From contig NC_088780.1 of NCBI RefSeq assembly GCF_958450345.1, positions 136,476,226-136,540,225 on the forward strand: a stretch of 64,000 bases of DNA, given 5' to 3'. The stretch comes from Calliphora vicina (Eukaryota > Arthropoda > Insecta > Diptera > Calliphoridae). Below, one piece after another: positions 43,447 through 56,014 of this stretch (its first letter is position 1; every line of letters starts with the position of its first letter). The notes beneath the pieces are model-generated. The model did not search any database, was not told the DNA's origin, and was given only the letters and a program-made list of their open reading frames with translations. The translations under genes and the position numbers were made by a program.

Positions 43447-44343
43447 ATGGCATCCAAGGAAGAAACTTCCACAGCAGTAGCTGCTGCTGTGGCCCCTACT
43501 GCAGCTGCTACGTCTCCTGCTGCTGCTGCTGGTGGTTCAACCACCAACTCCTATGCAAATGTTTTGCAAAATCTTGAAAGCAAGAAAGGAGTTCCAGCAG
43601 CAACAGCTACTACTGTCGCTGCTGTAGAAACTAAAACCGCTACTACGGCCAATCCTAGCAAGTCGGAAAATAACGACAATAATAAGGATAATCAGTCTGG
43701 TGTTAAAACTTTGAAATCGTGGAGCGATGAAGTAGCCGCAGCAGCTGATGAAGTCGTACCAGCAGCCAATGTGGCTGGTGAAAAGCGTGCGGCAGCCAAT
43801 GCCGACACAACTGCTGAGAATTCCTCCGAAGTCGACGATAATGGCGATTTTGTACCAGTGGTTTCCCATCATCGCCGCGATCGTAAAAAGGCACGTAAAG
43901 ACAAACCTCGCGATGGCAAAAATGGAGCTGGCGGTGCCGGTGGTAATGTTCATCCTACGGCTAATCAATCTTCTGGTAATCAAAAGTCTGGCAATGTTCA
44001 ACGTCGTGGCAATGGTGGTAATGGTAATGGAGGTAATGCTGGTGCTGTCGCTGGAACATCTACTGATAAAGACGGTGAACGTAAATTTCCATCACGCCAA
44101 CGACAACAACGTGGTGGTAGTCCTCGTAAATCAGCTGCTGGCGGCAATAAATCACAACCCAAAGATCGCAAAGATACTTCACCCAGTGCTAGTGCTGAAA
44201 ATGCTAGCAGCGGTAATGAAGCGAAAACAGGTGATGGTGAAACTCAAGCTCAAACTTCTGGCACTGCCACTACAGTTGCTGCTAATCCCACACAACCCAA
44301 AAAATTTGTTGCTGCTCCACCACCAAAGGTGAATGCTTGGAAG
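43447..44343 (+). CDS. larp: La-related protein (larp), first coding exon
   Basis: ATG at 43447, 897 nt, 299 complete codons, donor AAG|GTAAGTG at 44344. The exon encodes the N-terminal disordered region of a LARP1-type protein: Ala-rich start, SYANVLQNLESKKG and KSWSDEV motifs, DFVPVVSHHRRDRKKARKDK, a Gly/Asn/Arg-rich stretch (RRGNGGNGNGGN), Ser/Pro/Lys-rich tracts and the closing FVAAPPPKVNAWK block conserved in fly larp. LARP1 proteins bind mRNA 5' ends and poly(A)-binding protein and control translation of TOP mRNAs. The La domain and DM15 repeats are not in this window and must lie beyond 64000. An upstream acceptor at 43225 means the exon probably starts at 43226. The frame running past the donor stops after four codons. 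Paralogue identity rests on the NAWK and VPVV blocks. Confidence 0.85.
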
Positions 44344-45870
44344 GTAAGTGAAAATTGATTTTTTTAATTAATATTTTATTTATATGTACATATTTGTAAT
44401 GTTTAATCCTAATATTCTTAATGTATTTCTTAAGAAATTAACAAAAAATCAAAACGTAATTTTAAAATAAATTAGAATTTTTTATTTCATAATTATCCAA
44501 TTCTATTTACAACATTTTTATGAATTAATACTGTCTTCGGATGAATAGGATAAAGACACTTCGAATTTGTACTTTTAAAATTATTGATTAACATGGATTA
44601 TTTAAAATGTATAAAATTATACGAATTATGAATGAAGACATATAACATTCGTGGTTCATTACATCAATATTTCAATTAAGTTTATATTATACGCCCCTTA
44701 TTTCTACCTATCGATCGGTTTGGTTTATTACGCAAGTTACAGATACGTTTAAAATATCAAGCATCAGTAGTTTCATTTATTTTGATATTTTTGTACATAA
44801 CTTGTAATATATAATGCAAGTTCATACACTTTGTAAAAACTCAGTGCTAAACTGAATCATAATATGCAGTTGATTTAAATAAAAATGTGAAATGTAATTT
44901 TTTAATTTGATATTTAATATTCTAAAATTATTTAAAATGTTGGTTGCAATTTTAAAATAAAATATGGGAATTAAATAATTATTTCTTAAATTGATATTAA
45001 ATTCCCCTTTATGTTAAAATTACAATTTTCAAAGCTTCACAAATTATTCATAAACATTAGATAATTGATTACAAATTATATTAAAAATCTCATGACCAGT
45101 TCTGAAAACAACAAATATTCTTAGATATGTATCGATTTTGGAAAACCATTTCCAATTTTAGAAAAGTTTTGTTAAAAACTTTAAATAAATCTCATAATCA
45201 GTGTTTTAGTTAGATTTTGTAGTGAATTAGTTTTTGCGAACAACAACTTTAAATAAATTATACATTTCTAATTAGAATATGAAGTTTATTATATATGTTT
45301 GAAGTTTTAATCCATATTTTAGCGAGTAAACCGTTAACGGTATCTTAAATGTTGTTTGCCTCCAACTGAGGCTTGTTTATAAGCCATTATTAGTAATTAC
45401 TACTTCTTCTACGACTCGTCTATTACAAGGCAAAACGAAATTTATGTCTCACTATAATTTAATTTTTTTATTTTTTATTCAACAACCTTGCCTATTGGCC
45501 ATAACCGGTTATAAATTTCTGCTTAAAAATAGTTTACATAAATAAAATTATTATAAATAAAATTTAACAAAGTCAATTAAATTGAGTTAAATTCCATTAA
45601 ATGATTTTCTAATTGATTTAATTAGCAACTTGATAAGAAAAACTAGGGACCACTAGAGCCAGGAAAACAAATATTCGGAATAGTATGTGTAACAGAAATA
45701 ATCAACCAAGTCAAAGAGAAAGCAATGTACTCAGTACAACCCAGAAACTATATAGGATCAAATATATGTATATATAAGTATTAGTCATTTAGAGTCTATT
45801 AGTTGATACTACCTTCAGAGATGCATATAAACAATAGAGGGATCAACCTATATGACAAAGGGGTGAATAT
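44344..45870. other. larp intron, AT-rich part
   Basis: No exon or element recognised. Confidence 0.4.
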
Positions 45871-45878
45871 CTAATAAC

Positions 45879-46479
45879 CAGGGAAACCGGAAATATGCTC
45901 TAAAAAAGCGTTTTAAGCGCTTTAAATATGCAGTAAAAACTTTAAAAAGGGTATATAAGATTCGGCACAGCCGAATACTTCAAAATAAAAAATTTAAATA
46001 TTTTTAGCCAACAAAAATTTTTATTCAGTTTTTTAATTTTTTGGGAAAAAAAATTTTCGAGTTGTTTTTTTTAAATTTTAATTTTTTATAAATATTTGAA
46101 AAAAAATTTTTTGTTTTTTAAATTTTTTTTTTTTGGTGAAAAGCCATCTATCTATTTTTCAATTTTGAATTATAAACAAAGGAAGTAAAAAGCTCTAACA
46201 CAACAGCGAAAAATAAGTAAGACAAAATTTGTTTTTGTTAAAGTCAAAATATGCTATTAAACAGTAAAATATGCTCTAAAAACGCAAAAATATGACATAA
46301 ATATGCTCTTAAAACAAATATATGCAAAAATATTCATTTAAGGGTAAAATATGCAAAAATATGCACTAACAAATCGATGCCAAAATTCTTAAATAGTTCT
46401 GAAACGTGTAAATATCTTATCCATGTGCTCATTAGACTCACCAGAAAAAAACATGCATTTGCATATTTTGGTTTCCCTG
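45879..46479. mobile_element. hAT-like MITE with 8-bp TSD CTAATAAC
   Basis: Terminal inverted repeat CAGGGAAACC / GGTTTCCCTG, flanked by exact CTAATAAC at 45871-45878 and 46480-46487. AATATGC(A/T) motifs cluster at both ends (AAATATGCTC, AAAATATGCA). Inside, at about 45947-46145, sits the 3' part of a mini-me-like repeat (GGGTATATAAGATTCGGCAC). No coding capacity. Confidence 0.85.
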
Positions 46480-46487
46480 CTAATAAC

Positions 46488-47455
46488 CAATTCCAATACT
46501 CGAATCACTAATATCATAAGTGATTCCAACAATAATCAAAACATGTACGATAAGATTAAGAGAGAATGATAAATTCACGGGAAAGATATTTATCACAGTC
46601 ACCAAATCAATGTCTACACACTATCCGCAAATTAAGCTCCAAACGAATATATCATTTTGGCGTCTCAACCAAATACACTAGTACAACATGCAACAATATA
46701 TCACTCAAAACACTACGACAGCTTACTAAACAACACTCCAAGAATTCAGCTTTACAGTAGGATGCTCGAACGGTTAAGAAGAACTTTATTTTTTTTTTAA
46801 ATAATCTTTTATGTATCATTTCATGAAATTATTCACTTTGTGTACACATTCCTTAATAAGGGTACTAATTTAAAAGCTTAAGTATCATATTTGTGCAAAT
46901 TAGAGCGACGTGTTTCAGCTTTTTAAATTTTGTACAATTTTAAACAGTCAAAGACAAAATGTAGGGTTTTTTTTTGCTGGAGTTGCGTTATTTATAGAGC
47001 ACCTATTAACAAATTCTGAGCCTTTTGATTTTTCACCTCCAGCTCAGCAACATTAAAAAATGGATCCGAAACATATTGAAAATTTAATAATACATACGTT
47101 TTGTCATCAATAGTTCAGCGGACAATTTATTTTGTATAGATTGATTTCAATTGTAAATACTTTGTAGTAGTCCTGCATTAGGTTTTGGTCAGAATATTCG
47201 GGTGTTTAAATGTCTCTACAAATATCAAGAGGAACTTTAATTTTTTCCTAACCATGATTGCCTGAAACCGCTTAATTGGAATCAGTTTGATGGTAAACTT
47301 TTGTTTATTTGGCAGTTTTTTATTGCACCCGAAAATTCTTAAAAGACTAATAAATAAATAAATAAAAAAAAGTCTGTAATAAACTTTTTCAAATCAGAAT
47401 GTATATAAACCAATTGTAACTAATATTGTTGTCATTATGATATGAATTTGTTACC
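46488..47455. other. larp intron, AT-rich part
   Basis: No exon or element recognised. A 64-residue open frame at 46566-46760 has no recognisable domain. Confidence 0.4.
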
Positions 47456-47457
47456 AG

Positions 47458-47577
47458 TCCAATTATTAATAAAAATACCCCGGGTTTTTTTTTTTTCCTA
47501 TTTTTCCTATTCAAATTCAATGTTAAAAATAAGAAAAGGAAAAAAACTCCCGGAGAATTTTTATTCATAATTGGGCT
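47458..47577. mobile_element. Small fold-back MITE (family copy 2)
   Basis: Shares termini (CCAATTATTAATAAAAAT / ATTTTTATTCATAATTGG) and the central TTTTTCCTATTCAAATTCAA with 4622-4738. Arms are more diverged (CCCCGGG versus CTCCCGG). Confidence 0.65.
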
Positions 47578-48894
47578 GTACAAAATTTTATGTTAAGTAA
47601 CAATTTCTTAAGAATTTGAAATTTCACCCGACATCACAAGAATACTTGTATCCCTTAAATATTTCTTCAAACACTATCTAGCGCAAATGAAGATGGTGTA
47701 AATATCCGCCTGAGATATTAAAGGGTATTTTCCAAGAAAATTGGTTCACAAATTCTCGCTCCGTTTTCAACATTCACCTGTTTGGATTCGTCCGTGAAGC
47801 AAATGTGATCAGTAACTTCGTGATGTATTGCAGATTATTAAAATTACAGAATCTTGAAAACAAATTTGTGCAACATTATACATCGCACCATACCTCGACA
47901 GATTAAAAAGGATTTTAAATATTTTATAGGTGTAGCACTCTCCCTACTTCGATCACCGTTACTAACTAAAAATCAAAAACAATGTAATGGCAGCCTTGAC
48001 ATTTATTTCTAAACTTCAATAATAATAAGCCTTATTTTTTCTCCCTGATTCAATCTTTCACTTCTTTTTTGAGGCAATTTGTTCTGGTTGTTTGTTAAAG
48101 ACTGATGAAGATCGCGAAACATTTGCGCAAAAGAAACGAGGGTGTGTTTTACTTGTTTTATTTATAATTTTATAAAAAAAATTGATGATATAAACACCAG
48201 TATAAGGAAATAAAAGGAAAAGTGTAAAGAACATGCAAAATAAAGAACAAAATAAAAAATAGACACCTGTATGTCTAGTAGCAGCAATAATTAATTAACA
48301 GGCTAAACATTGCATAATTTCTTTTTCATGTATTGGGTATAAATATTGAAAACAGCCAGCTTTCAACAAAATCAGCAAACAATTTATATTACAGAAATGA
48401 TTTAAAAGTGATGCTATTTAAACAAATATATTTAAATATAAACTATATTTACAATAACCTTCAAATAGTTTGGCAAATACATATATACATAATATTTATA
48501 AGGAAATGCTTTTAAAATTTACAATATAAATATCGAATTTTTGGCCTGTTTAATAATTTTTTTCTACTACTCTTTTATAAACACAACAACACGTGGTTTT
48601 TTAAATAAACAAAACAATACCAACTTTTTTTTTCTTATTTTTTTTGTTTAATTGTTTTTTTCTTCTTTTTTTGCATAAAACAAGAAATAATAAAACTCTA
48701 AAAACAAAACAACTTGTTTTGTTTTTTGTGTGCTTCAAAATATCACTTTTTTATATTTATTTTTATAGGTTTTTTTCGTTTCTTCTTTCTGCTTTTGATT
48801 TGTTTACCAAATTTATGCTGCTTTGATTTTTCGTTAAAACGCAATAGAATAAAGTTTTATGAAGAGGGAAAGGTATATGTAGGTTGGTGTGAGT
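47578..48894. other. larp intron, AT-rich part
   Basis: No exon recognised. T-rich about 48640-48830. Confidence 0.4.
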
Positions 48895-48902
48895 GCGTGT
48901 GG

Positions 48903-49197
48903 CAAGGCGAATTCATACAAGGTGGTGTCAGTTCTACAAAAACAACGATTGGTCTTAACAAATGTCAAAAAACCAAAATGAAAAATTAAACAAATAAGTA
49001 TTTAAACTTAATATAGTGTAGATAATTGAATAGTGAGGGCTTTACTTATTTATGTAAACAATAAATATTATGTTAATACGATTGGAATATGTAGATATTT
49101 AAATATAAAAACAAGCTTTGACAACTGTTAGAACCAAAAAGCGAAAAAAAAAATTATCAGCTGTTTGACTGACTCCACCTTGTATAAATTCGCCTTG
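48903..49197. mobile_element. hAT-like MITE with 8-bp TSD GCGTGTGG
   Basis: Terminal inverted repeat CAAGGCGAATTCATACAAGG, continuing TGG-G-GTCAGT, versus CAAGGCGAATTTATACAAGG at the other end. Exact 8-bp duplication GCGTGTGG at 48895-48902 and 49198-49205. 295 bp, non-coding. Confidence 0.85.
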
Positions 49198-49236
49198 GCG
49201 TGTGGTTTAAATATCAAAATACAGTGGGACTTACCT

Positions 49237-49822
49237 AGCGTTTACACATGCAAGTAACAGTTCGAAAAACACAATACATACATACTTTTGCACTAACACA
49301 ATCACACATGCAGCCACTTGCAGCTCACTGCCTACTGAATTTAGGTGGACAGTGATTTTCGACACTTTCATACAAGTGATGACAAATAGAGTTGCCAATA
49401 AATAGCTTTTAAAAAATTTATCAGAAGGTGGTGAAATAATAATTATATTTTTAACTTATTTTATGTATTTTTGTAAAAGAAAATAGTACAAATGACCACT
49501 AATGCTTATCGTTTTCGTAAAAATAGCAATTTCATTAGTTTTAATAAATAAAATTGTTACTAATATCTATAAAAATTGTTAACCTAACATTTTCCCCAGA
49601 AATTTTTATATTTGAATATCATGGTAACACTTTATTGTTATGAATAAAAATAATAAAATTTGGTTTCAAGCCGCAAATGGACTTAAAAATAACAAATGCT
49701 GATATATAAAAGGTTTATTTATCGAATTAGCTGTAATATTCTTATATTTGTGGCATTTTGAAGACATCATTCTCCTTCGCTAACATTTACAAAATGAACT
49801 TTTACTTGCATGTGTAAACGCT
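49237..49822. mobile_element. MITE-like repeat with TIR AGCGTTTACACATGCAAGTA
   Basis: AGCGTTTACACATGCAAGTA at 49237 is repeated in inverted orientation at 49802-49822, and again at 49897-49915 (TACTTGCATGTGTAAACGC). The three copies suggest either a partly duplicated end or two overlapping elements. No target-site duplication fixed. Confidence 0.55.
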
Positions 49823-49922
49823 CAAGCAACTTGTAGACATTTCGATGTATTTTCGACATTTTCGATAATAATACGTATTATCAACTTTCATCAATCTACT
49901 TGCATGTGTAAACGCAGCGTTA

Positions 49923-52900
49923 AACTATGTGAAAGTAAAACAAATAAAAATGCAATATTTAGATGTGACGGATTGACACAGCGATGCTGTATTTGCTAAT
50001 TTTTAACCGTATACATTTATTTGAATTTAATGTCAGGTACTTTTATTTGCTTGGTATTTTACACCGTAGATAATTTTTGCTGAAATTACGGGCATTATTC
50101 GCTTGGTCGAAATATATTGTTACACCTTACAATAATCTTTTTTTTTATTTTAAAGATATGAGCTTAGAATAAATCTACTGTCATCTATGGGTATGAGTTT
50201 TAGGAAAAGGCTGAGTTTCGGTCGTTGAAGTTTAATTTTTTTTTTCAACAAATTTTAATTTTATTCTAACTTGATTTATTTTTGTGAAATAGCTTTCCAA
50301 AATAGTCCAAAATAGGGAGTCTTGAAACAAATTTTATACGTCATATCAAAGAATCAAGGGTGTACATTTCAATTTCAATTCGAATGAATTTAATCTAACT
50401 TTTAATTTTTATTTACGTTTTGTTTAACAAATACTTTTGGCTTATTTAAATTGTTTATTAAAAAATATATTGTTAAAATAATATTCATGTAATATAATGT
50501 TAAAATAATATTATGGAAATAGATGTAATACGTTTTTGGCCTTGAAGGCTTTTTGTATTACAAACAAATAAATGAAAATGAAATGAAAATACATATGTAA
50601 GTAAATTCGAATCTATATTATGAGTTATGCTAATTTTTGTGATAACATTTTTTTTGGGTTTTTCGTTATTTTTTCATACAAATGCTTGCGAGTTCATCTT
50701 TTTTTATAACCTTTCCAGCAATTAAGCAAGTAGTCAATATTTCCCTTATAGACATTAATTGTCACTAATTTCGGATCACTTGGCCATTTTTAATTTATAT
50801 ATTTTGGGTCATTTGACACGTATGTTCTCTTTGTAGTGCAGAGAGAAGTTAATTGGTTACATTATACATCCCATGTAATCTAGCGTGAATTCAATTTTCA
50901 CTTTAATATATCTAAATAACCTATAGTGTAGTCACTTTAAATGTTTTTTGTACCTCATTTGTCTGTGAGTAATTCATACAAACTGGTTTTATACAAATTT
51001 TGTTGATATTATTTTCATACAGTTTATTTTTTTTCACCAAAATTTTTTTTCATCCAAATTTTTTTTCCACCAAAATATTTTTTTTGACCAGAAATAATTT
51101 TTAACTTTGGTGAAGGGAATATACACTTGTGTTTTTAACAATGCTGACAGTATTTTATTTTTTTTGGAGATCAAATTGACTTTAAACTACAAAAGTAACT
51201 CAGCATCCGATTTTCATAAATCTTTTTATGTTTAAAAGATAAAACTTGTATCTTTTAAACCATTTAAAATCGATTTCAAACCAACATATATATTTATTAT
51301 ATTTTGAAGTTGTAACTTTATCACTAAAAAATACTAACAAAGTGATCACAACTATTAGTATTCCAAACTCTTTGGACTCCAATTAAACAGAATTGGTACA
51401 TGAGAACCTCTACATATTTTTTTCGTGCACTTTTGTATCACTGTGTAATTAATATTTAGAAATACCGAAATGACTAATTTGTTTAAATTTAATGACTAAA
51501 ATTAATGAAACATATAAACGTTGTTTAGTATTTTGATCTTTTTGATACTTCAATAGGCTGATACATAATTCTAAATGTTATTATCAGTGACATATTATTA
51601 TTATTTTAATATTTATCATTTATTTCTTTTTGATTGACGTCAGAATCTTTCGAAAATATAAATTTAATAGATAACAGTACTTGGTAAAGATTAATCATTC
51701 GAATATCAGCTTAGAATTTGAGTAACAATGTCTTATATATTTCTTGAACCTTCTATGAGTTCAAGAAATTATTTAATTCAGTCAATATGCGTTCTTTAAA
51801 TTGATGTTATCGACTATTTCTTATTCGTATAATTCGTAGTACGAAATTTAACAAGACACTAAATTTTTCAACTTAATAATTTCCATACTACAAATAATCA
51901 ACATTCTGACCAAAAAAAAGTTAGGAGAAGAAGTACAGATCTCATCACCAGTGGTATAAACTCATCTTAATGAAAAATCAATGAATATTACAATTGTTAG
52001 TCATTGGAGAATGTTGTTAATTTTTTATATTATTTTTAAATACGGAAAAAACTCCTATTATTAATTTTGTACCAGTATGCTGGTGTAGTGTGCTTAATTG
52101 CACAATCACTTGATGGCACATCATTGATGGTGTTGTGTATGAGCCCTATTACTTACATAAAAACCTCAAAGTTTACATTAAAGCTCATTTTTATTTTTGT
52201 TCAAATAGTGATATCAGCTTTTTTCACTGTTAGAATTGAAAAAACTTCAACTTGTAAAAAGTGCTATCTAACATATATGCGCGAATATCAGGAATTAATA
52301 AAAACTTAACATATGTTGGATTTAGGCATCGTTTTTAAATAACATTGTAAAATAAACTTTAGTTATTAATCTTATAGTTAACGACAAAAAACAGTTTTTT
52401 CGCTCTCCTGTAAAATGTTGATTTTCCTTATAGCACTATTTGAATATAAACCCTCGATATATTGTAGAAGAACGAAGTCAATATTCCTCACAAATAAGCG
52501 AAATAAACAGTTTTTTTGCTCTCATAAAAACTTGTGTTTTCTAAGATAGAGAGGTTTGAATATTGAAGAAGTTTATTTCAAAACTTTAATTGAATAATAA
52601 ATTTCTCCACATCAATAAACTTAATATGTTTTGGCATGTCTAAATCTATAGTTAATTTATGGGCGTATTTTAAAGTACATAAGTACTTTGTATGTCTCTT
52701 CCTAATTTCCATAATTTGACAGTGTAGTACATGCAGATACGTCAATACGTAAAATATACATATAAATGCTATTTTTCTTGTTTGTTTTATTTAGCTGAAC
52801 TTTTAGTTTTGTCAGTATTTTTGTTAATAAAACAAAAATATATACCAAAATAAAGACAGACAGACGTACATACGAACATATTTTTTTTTATTTTATTTAT

Positions 52901-54350
52901 TTTTTGGTGGTATTGCATACCCATATACACCTCTAGCATAATAGTGATAATACTAAAAGCGTCTACATAACATTCAAATTTAAAAAAGAAAAAAAATTTT
53001 AAATATTTAAAAGAAAATAAAGCGGAGGAAAAATAAAAAAATACTTTGAAAGCTAAATAAAAAATTACACAAGAATTTTGTTATAAAAAAATATATTTAT
53101 TACAAATTATCTAATGATAAACAACAAAATCGCTGATAAAGTGTTTGATTTCCAAAAAAAAAAATAAAAAAAACACCTTGTTGACAAAAATATGTACCAC
53201 CAAAATTTAAAAATAAAAAAAAGATATAAATTATAATCTTACAACTACAAAAAATAGCGTGTAGCAAATGCTAACGTACGACAAATTTGGTGAAAATGTG
53301 TTGTTGTGATATTGTTATTATGCCTATTTATAAATAAATGCGCAGTTTATTTCGAATTCAACTCCATATTGTTTCACTGACTTTAATTTTTTTGTCAACC
53401 TGCCTTTCTAAAAGTTATTTTTTTTTATAAAACAATATGTACGTGTAAGTTTCTCTGGAAACCTCAAAAAAATATAACGACCAAATTGAGAGAGCGAGAG
53501 CGTTGACAAAACTTTATCAAAATGAAAACAAAAGTAAATAATTGTTTTTTTTTTTTATTTATTACAACTTTTATTATATATTTCTTATATTATTTGCTAT
53601 TTTTATCTTTAATTATTTAAATTAACCTTTAAATGACCTAAAAATCGCAGTGTGGTTTTTGTTGTATTCCAGAACATGTTTTTGTTATAACTGAGTATAA
53701 GTGAGCGCAATGTTGTGTTGTTATTGCAATAATACACTTTGTTTTAATTCTGTATTTCGCTTCTTCAGAAAAATTAAAACGAAAATTTATTTCGGAATGA
53801 AACCACAAGATTCCTCGAAGTAAAATCAGCGATTGGAATAGCTAAAACAATTATCCTGCTTATTCACGCAAATTTTACGGCATCGTTTTTTACCTCTTGC
53901 CTTTGTGATTTTTATTTATAAAAGTTTCGCATTTCGGCAAATTTTTTCTGAATACTGACCATAAGTGAGATTACCTTAAAGTAATTTTTTTCTGGTAAAT
54001 TGATATTTTTAGAATAAATCTTATAGTTATGCTGCATAGTATACGATATGTATGTATAATATCTTGTTTAATCTTATTCGTTGTCAAAATTTGAATCTGG
54101 TTTTGTATTCAATATTAGTAGTAAATAATTGTAAAATAATACATAAACAACTTTACTGTAAGGGTCATTCAACAGATGCAAACAAACTTGTTTGTAGTGA
54201 TGAAACTATGTTCTAAAACTTGATGTTGTATGTATCCATCATGTCATTAACTGCTTTTAATTGCTTCAATATGCCTAAACAAACAGGTGGTATGATGAAC
54301 AGGAACTTAATATTTAAACCTTGTAGGACATTTATTTTTTTAATTATATA
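49923..54350. other. larp intron, AT-rich part
   Basis: 4.4 kb with no recognisable exon. A short mini-me-like 3' fragment (TTTGGTGAAGGGAATATACA) is at about 51100, and loose direct repeats (AACAGTTTTTTCGCTCTC) are at 52391 and 52505. Confidence 0.4.
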
Positions 54351-54354
54351 TACA

Positions 54355-54810
54355 TACTAGCTGTCCCGACAAACGTTGTTCTGTCATAGCTCACACAAAG
54401 TTTGAAGCCTCCCGCTATAATAGTACTCCAGATATACAATAATAAATGTTTATTTCGTATGGGTGGTACCACGCCCATTGTACCTATATAGGTCAATTGT
54501 GAATCTAAACCAGTGGTAGGCAAAAAGAGGCATTTAATTTGTGTGCTCTTTTGGGTAAAAAATAAAATATCCACAACAACATTAAGAAACTGAATGAATT
54601 GTGTGTATTTTTACGCTCTATTGCGCTCTTTTGTTCACATTCGGGTTGTTTGACGAAAATCATCGTAACCTGAACAATATGAACGCCTACCATGGATCTA
54701 AAGCATCCATCCATCAAACACACACAAAAAATTTTATCGAAATCGGCCCAGCCATTAAGGAAGAGTTCAGTTACAAACACACGTACAGAAGAATTATATA
54801 TATAAAGATA
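54355..54810 (+). mobile_element. Dispersed retroposon-like repeat
   Basis: Begins TACTAGCTGTCCCGACAAAC and ends with GAAATCGGCCCAGCCATTAA, ACAAACACACGTACAGAAGA and a TATATATA tail. This start and end combination recurs in many insect genomes. The 3' part resembles ends of RTE-type non-LTR elements, but the family assignment is uncertain. Confidence 0.5.
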
Positions 54811-56006
54811 TTCTGAAAATATTAAACATTAATTTATGTTAAGTAAATTTCATTAGTTTCTGGAAAAGAGTTGCTTTTATATAAATTTATATCATTAATA
54901 ACAGATTTTTTTTCTGGATGATTAGATGAGATTATTTATAATTTTTTTTGCAAATTAATTAATCCTTGATACACTTATTAATTTTCAATATTATTGTTAT
55001 TTTATTCAACTTAAAGATTGATAATATTTTAATCGCTATTAATGAATTAAAATCTATTGATAAAGTAATCTATATATTGTTTAATTAAAACAATAATTTA
55101 AATGAATTCAATATAAATTGATGGGTTTATCATTTTGCTTGACCTTCATATCAGTGTAGTAACTGATAAGCATATGAATAATCGGAATAAAAGAACGTGT
55201 ATTTCAGTTTTAAACATGTGCAAATTGTTGATTATATGTAGATTTAGGAAAATTTTATTTAAAATTGAATTTACATGTTGGGGACTACAAAATAGTTTTC
55301 TTAAAAAATTTTAATAAAATACTACCTAATTTTATAAAAGAAATTAATATCATATTGTATTTAAATATAAAATTCAAAATTTTATCAATGTTTGAAAAAT
55401 ACTTGAGAAATACATTTGTGTTTCCAAAATATTATTTGCGTTTTATTGTTTCAATATCAAACCATTGTTTATTTGTTTTGTAAAATTTGTCATAATCCAT
55501 CATATTTTATAAATCTCTTTTTAAATATGTAGGTACTTATTTTTTATTATACCAAATGACTTATTTTATCAATATTCAATTGTTTCATTAAACAAATACT
55601 GTAAGCAGTTGGGTAGGGAGTTCCCAAAAATTAATTTTCATGAGTTCCCTTAGAGGGTTAAAATCATAACACTGCACAGCACTCACTCACCCACTTATCT
55701 TTCATTGTAATAACAACACTCACTGATTTTTTTTTTATTTAATCATCTTAAATTATTTGTCTCTTAGCATATTTAAATAAATATACTTAAAATAAGAAAA
55801 TAAAAAAAAATGAAAAACAATTTTCATGATAAACAGTTCAGCGTTCAATGCACTTACTATTATTTTCTTGATTTTTTTTAATTCTTTATTTACATTCGCT
55901 TTCAAATACATCCAAACTCAACATATGTAACACACATGTGTTCTTTAAGTGTGACTGAATGCAATATGTTTGTCATACATACAATAATAGACAAATAATG
56001 CAATAT
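54811..56006. other. larp intron, AT-rich part
   Basis: No exon or element recognised. Confidence 0.4.
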
Positions 56007-56014
56007 ATGTACAT

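Noticed and set aside
43320..44332. Additional long frames over the larp exon on both strands
   Set aside because: By-products of low-complexity Ala/Gly/Asn codons. Only the frame from 43447 has conserved larp blocks.
55265..55483. 72-residue open frame
   Set aside because: AT-rich random frame (Ile/Lys/Asn/Phe) without similarity to any known family.
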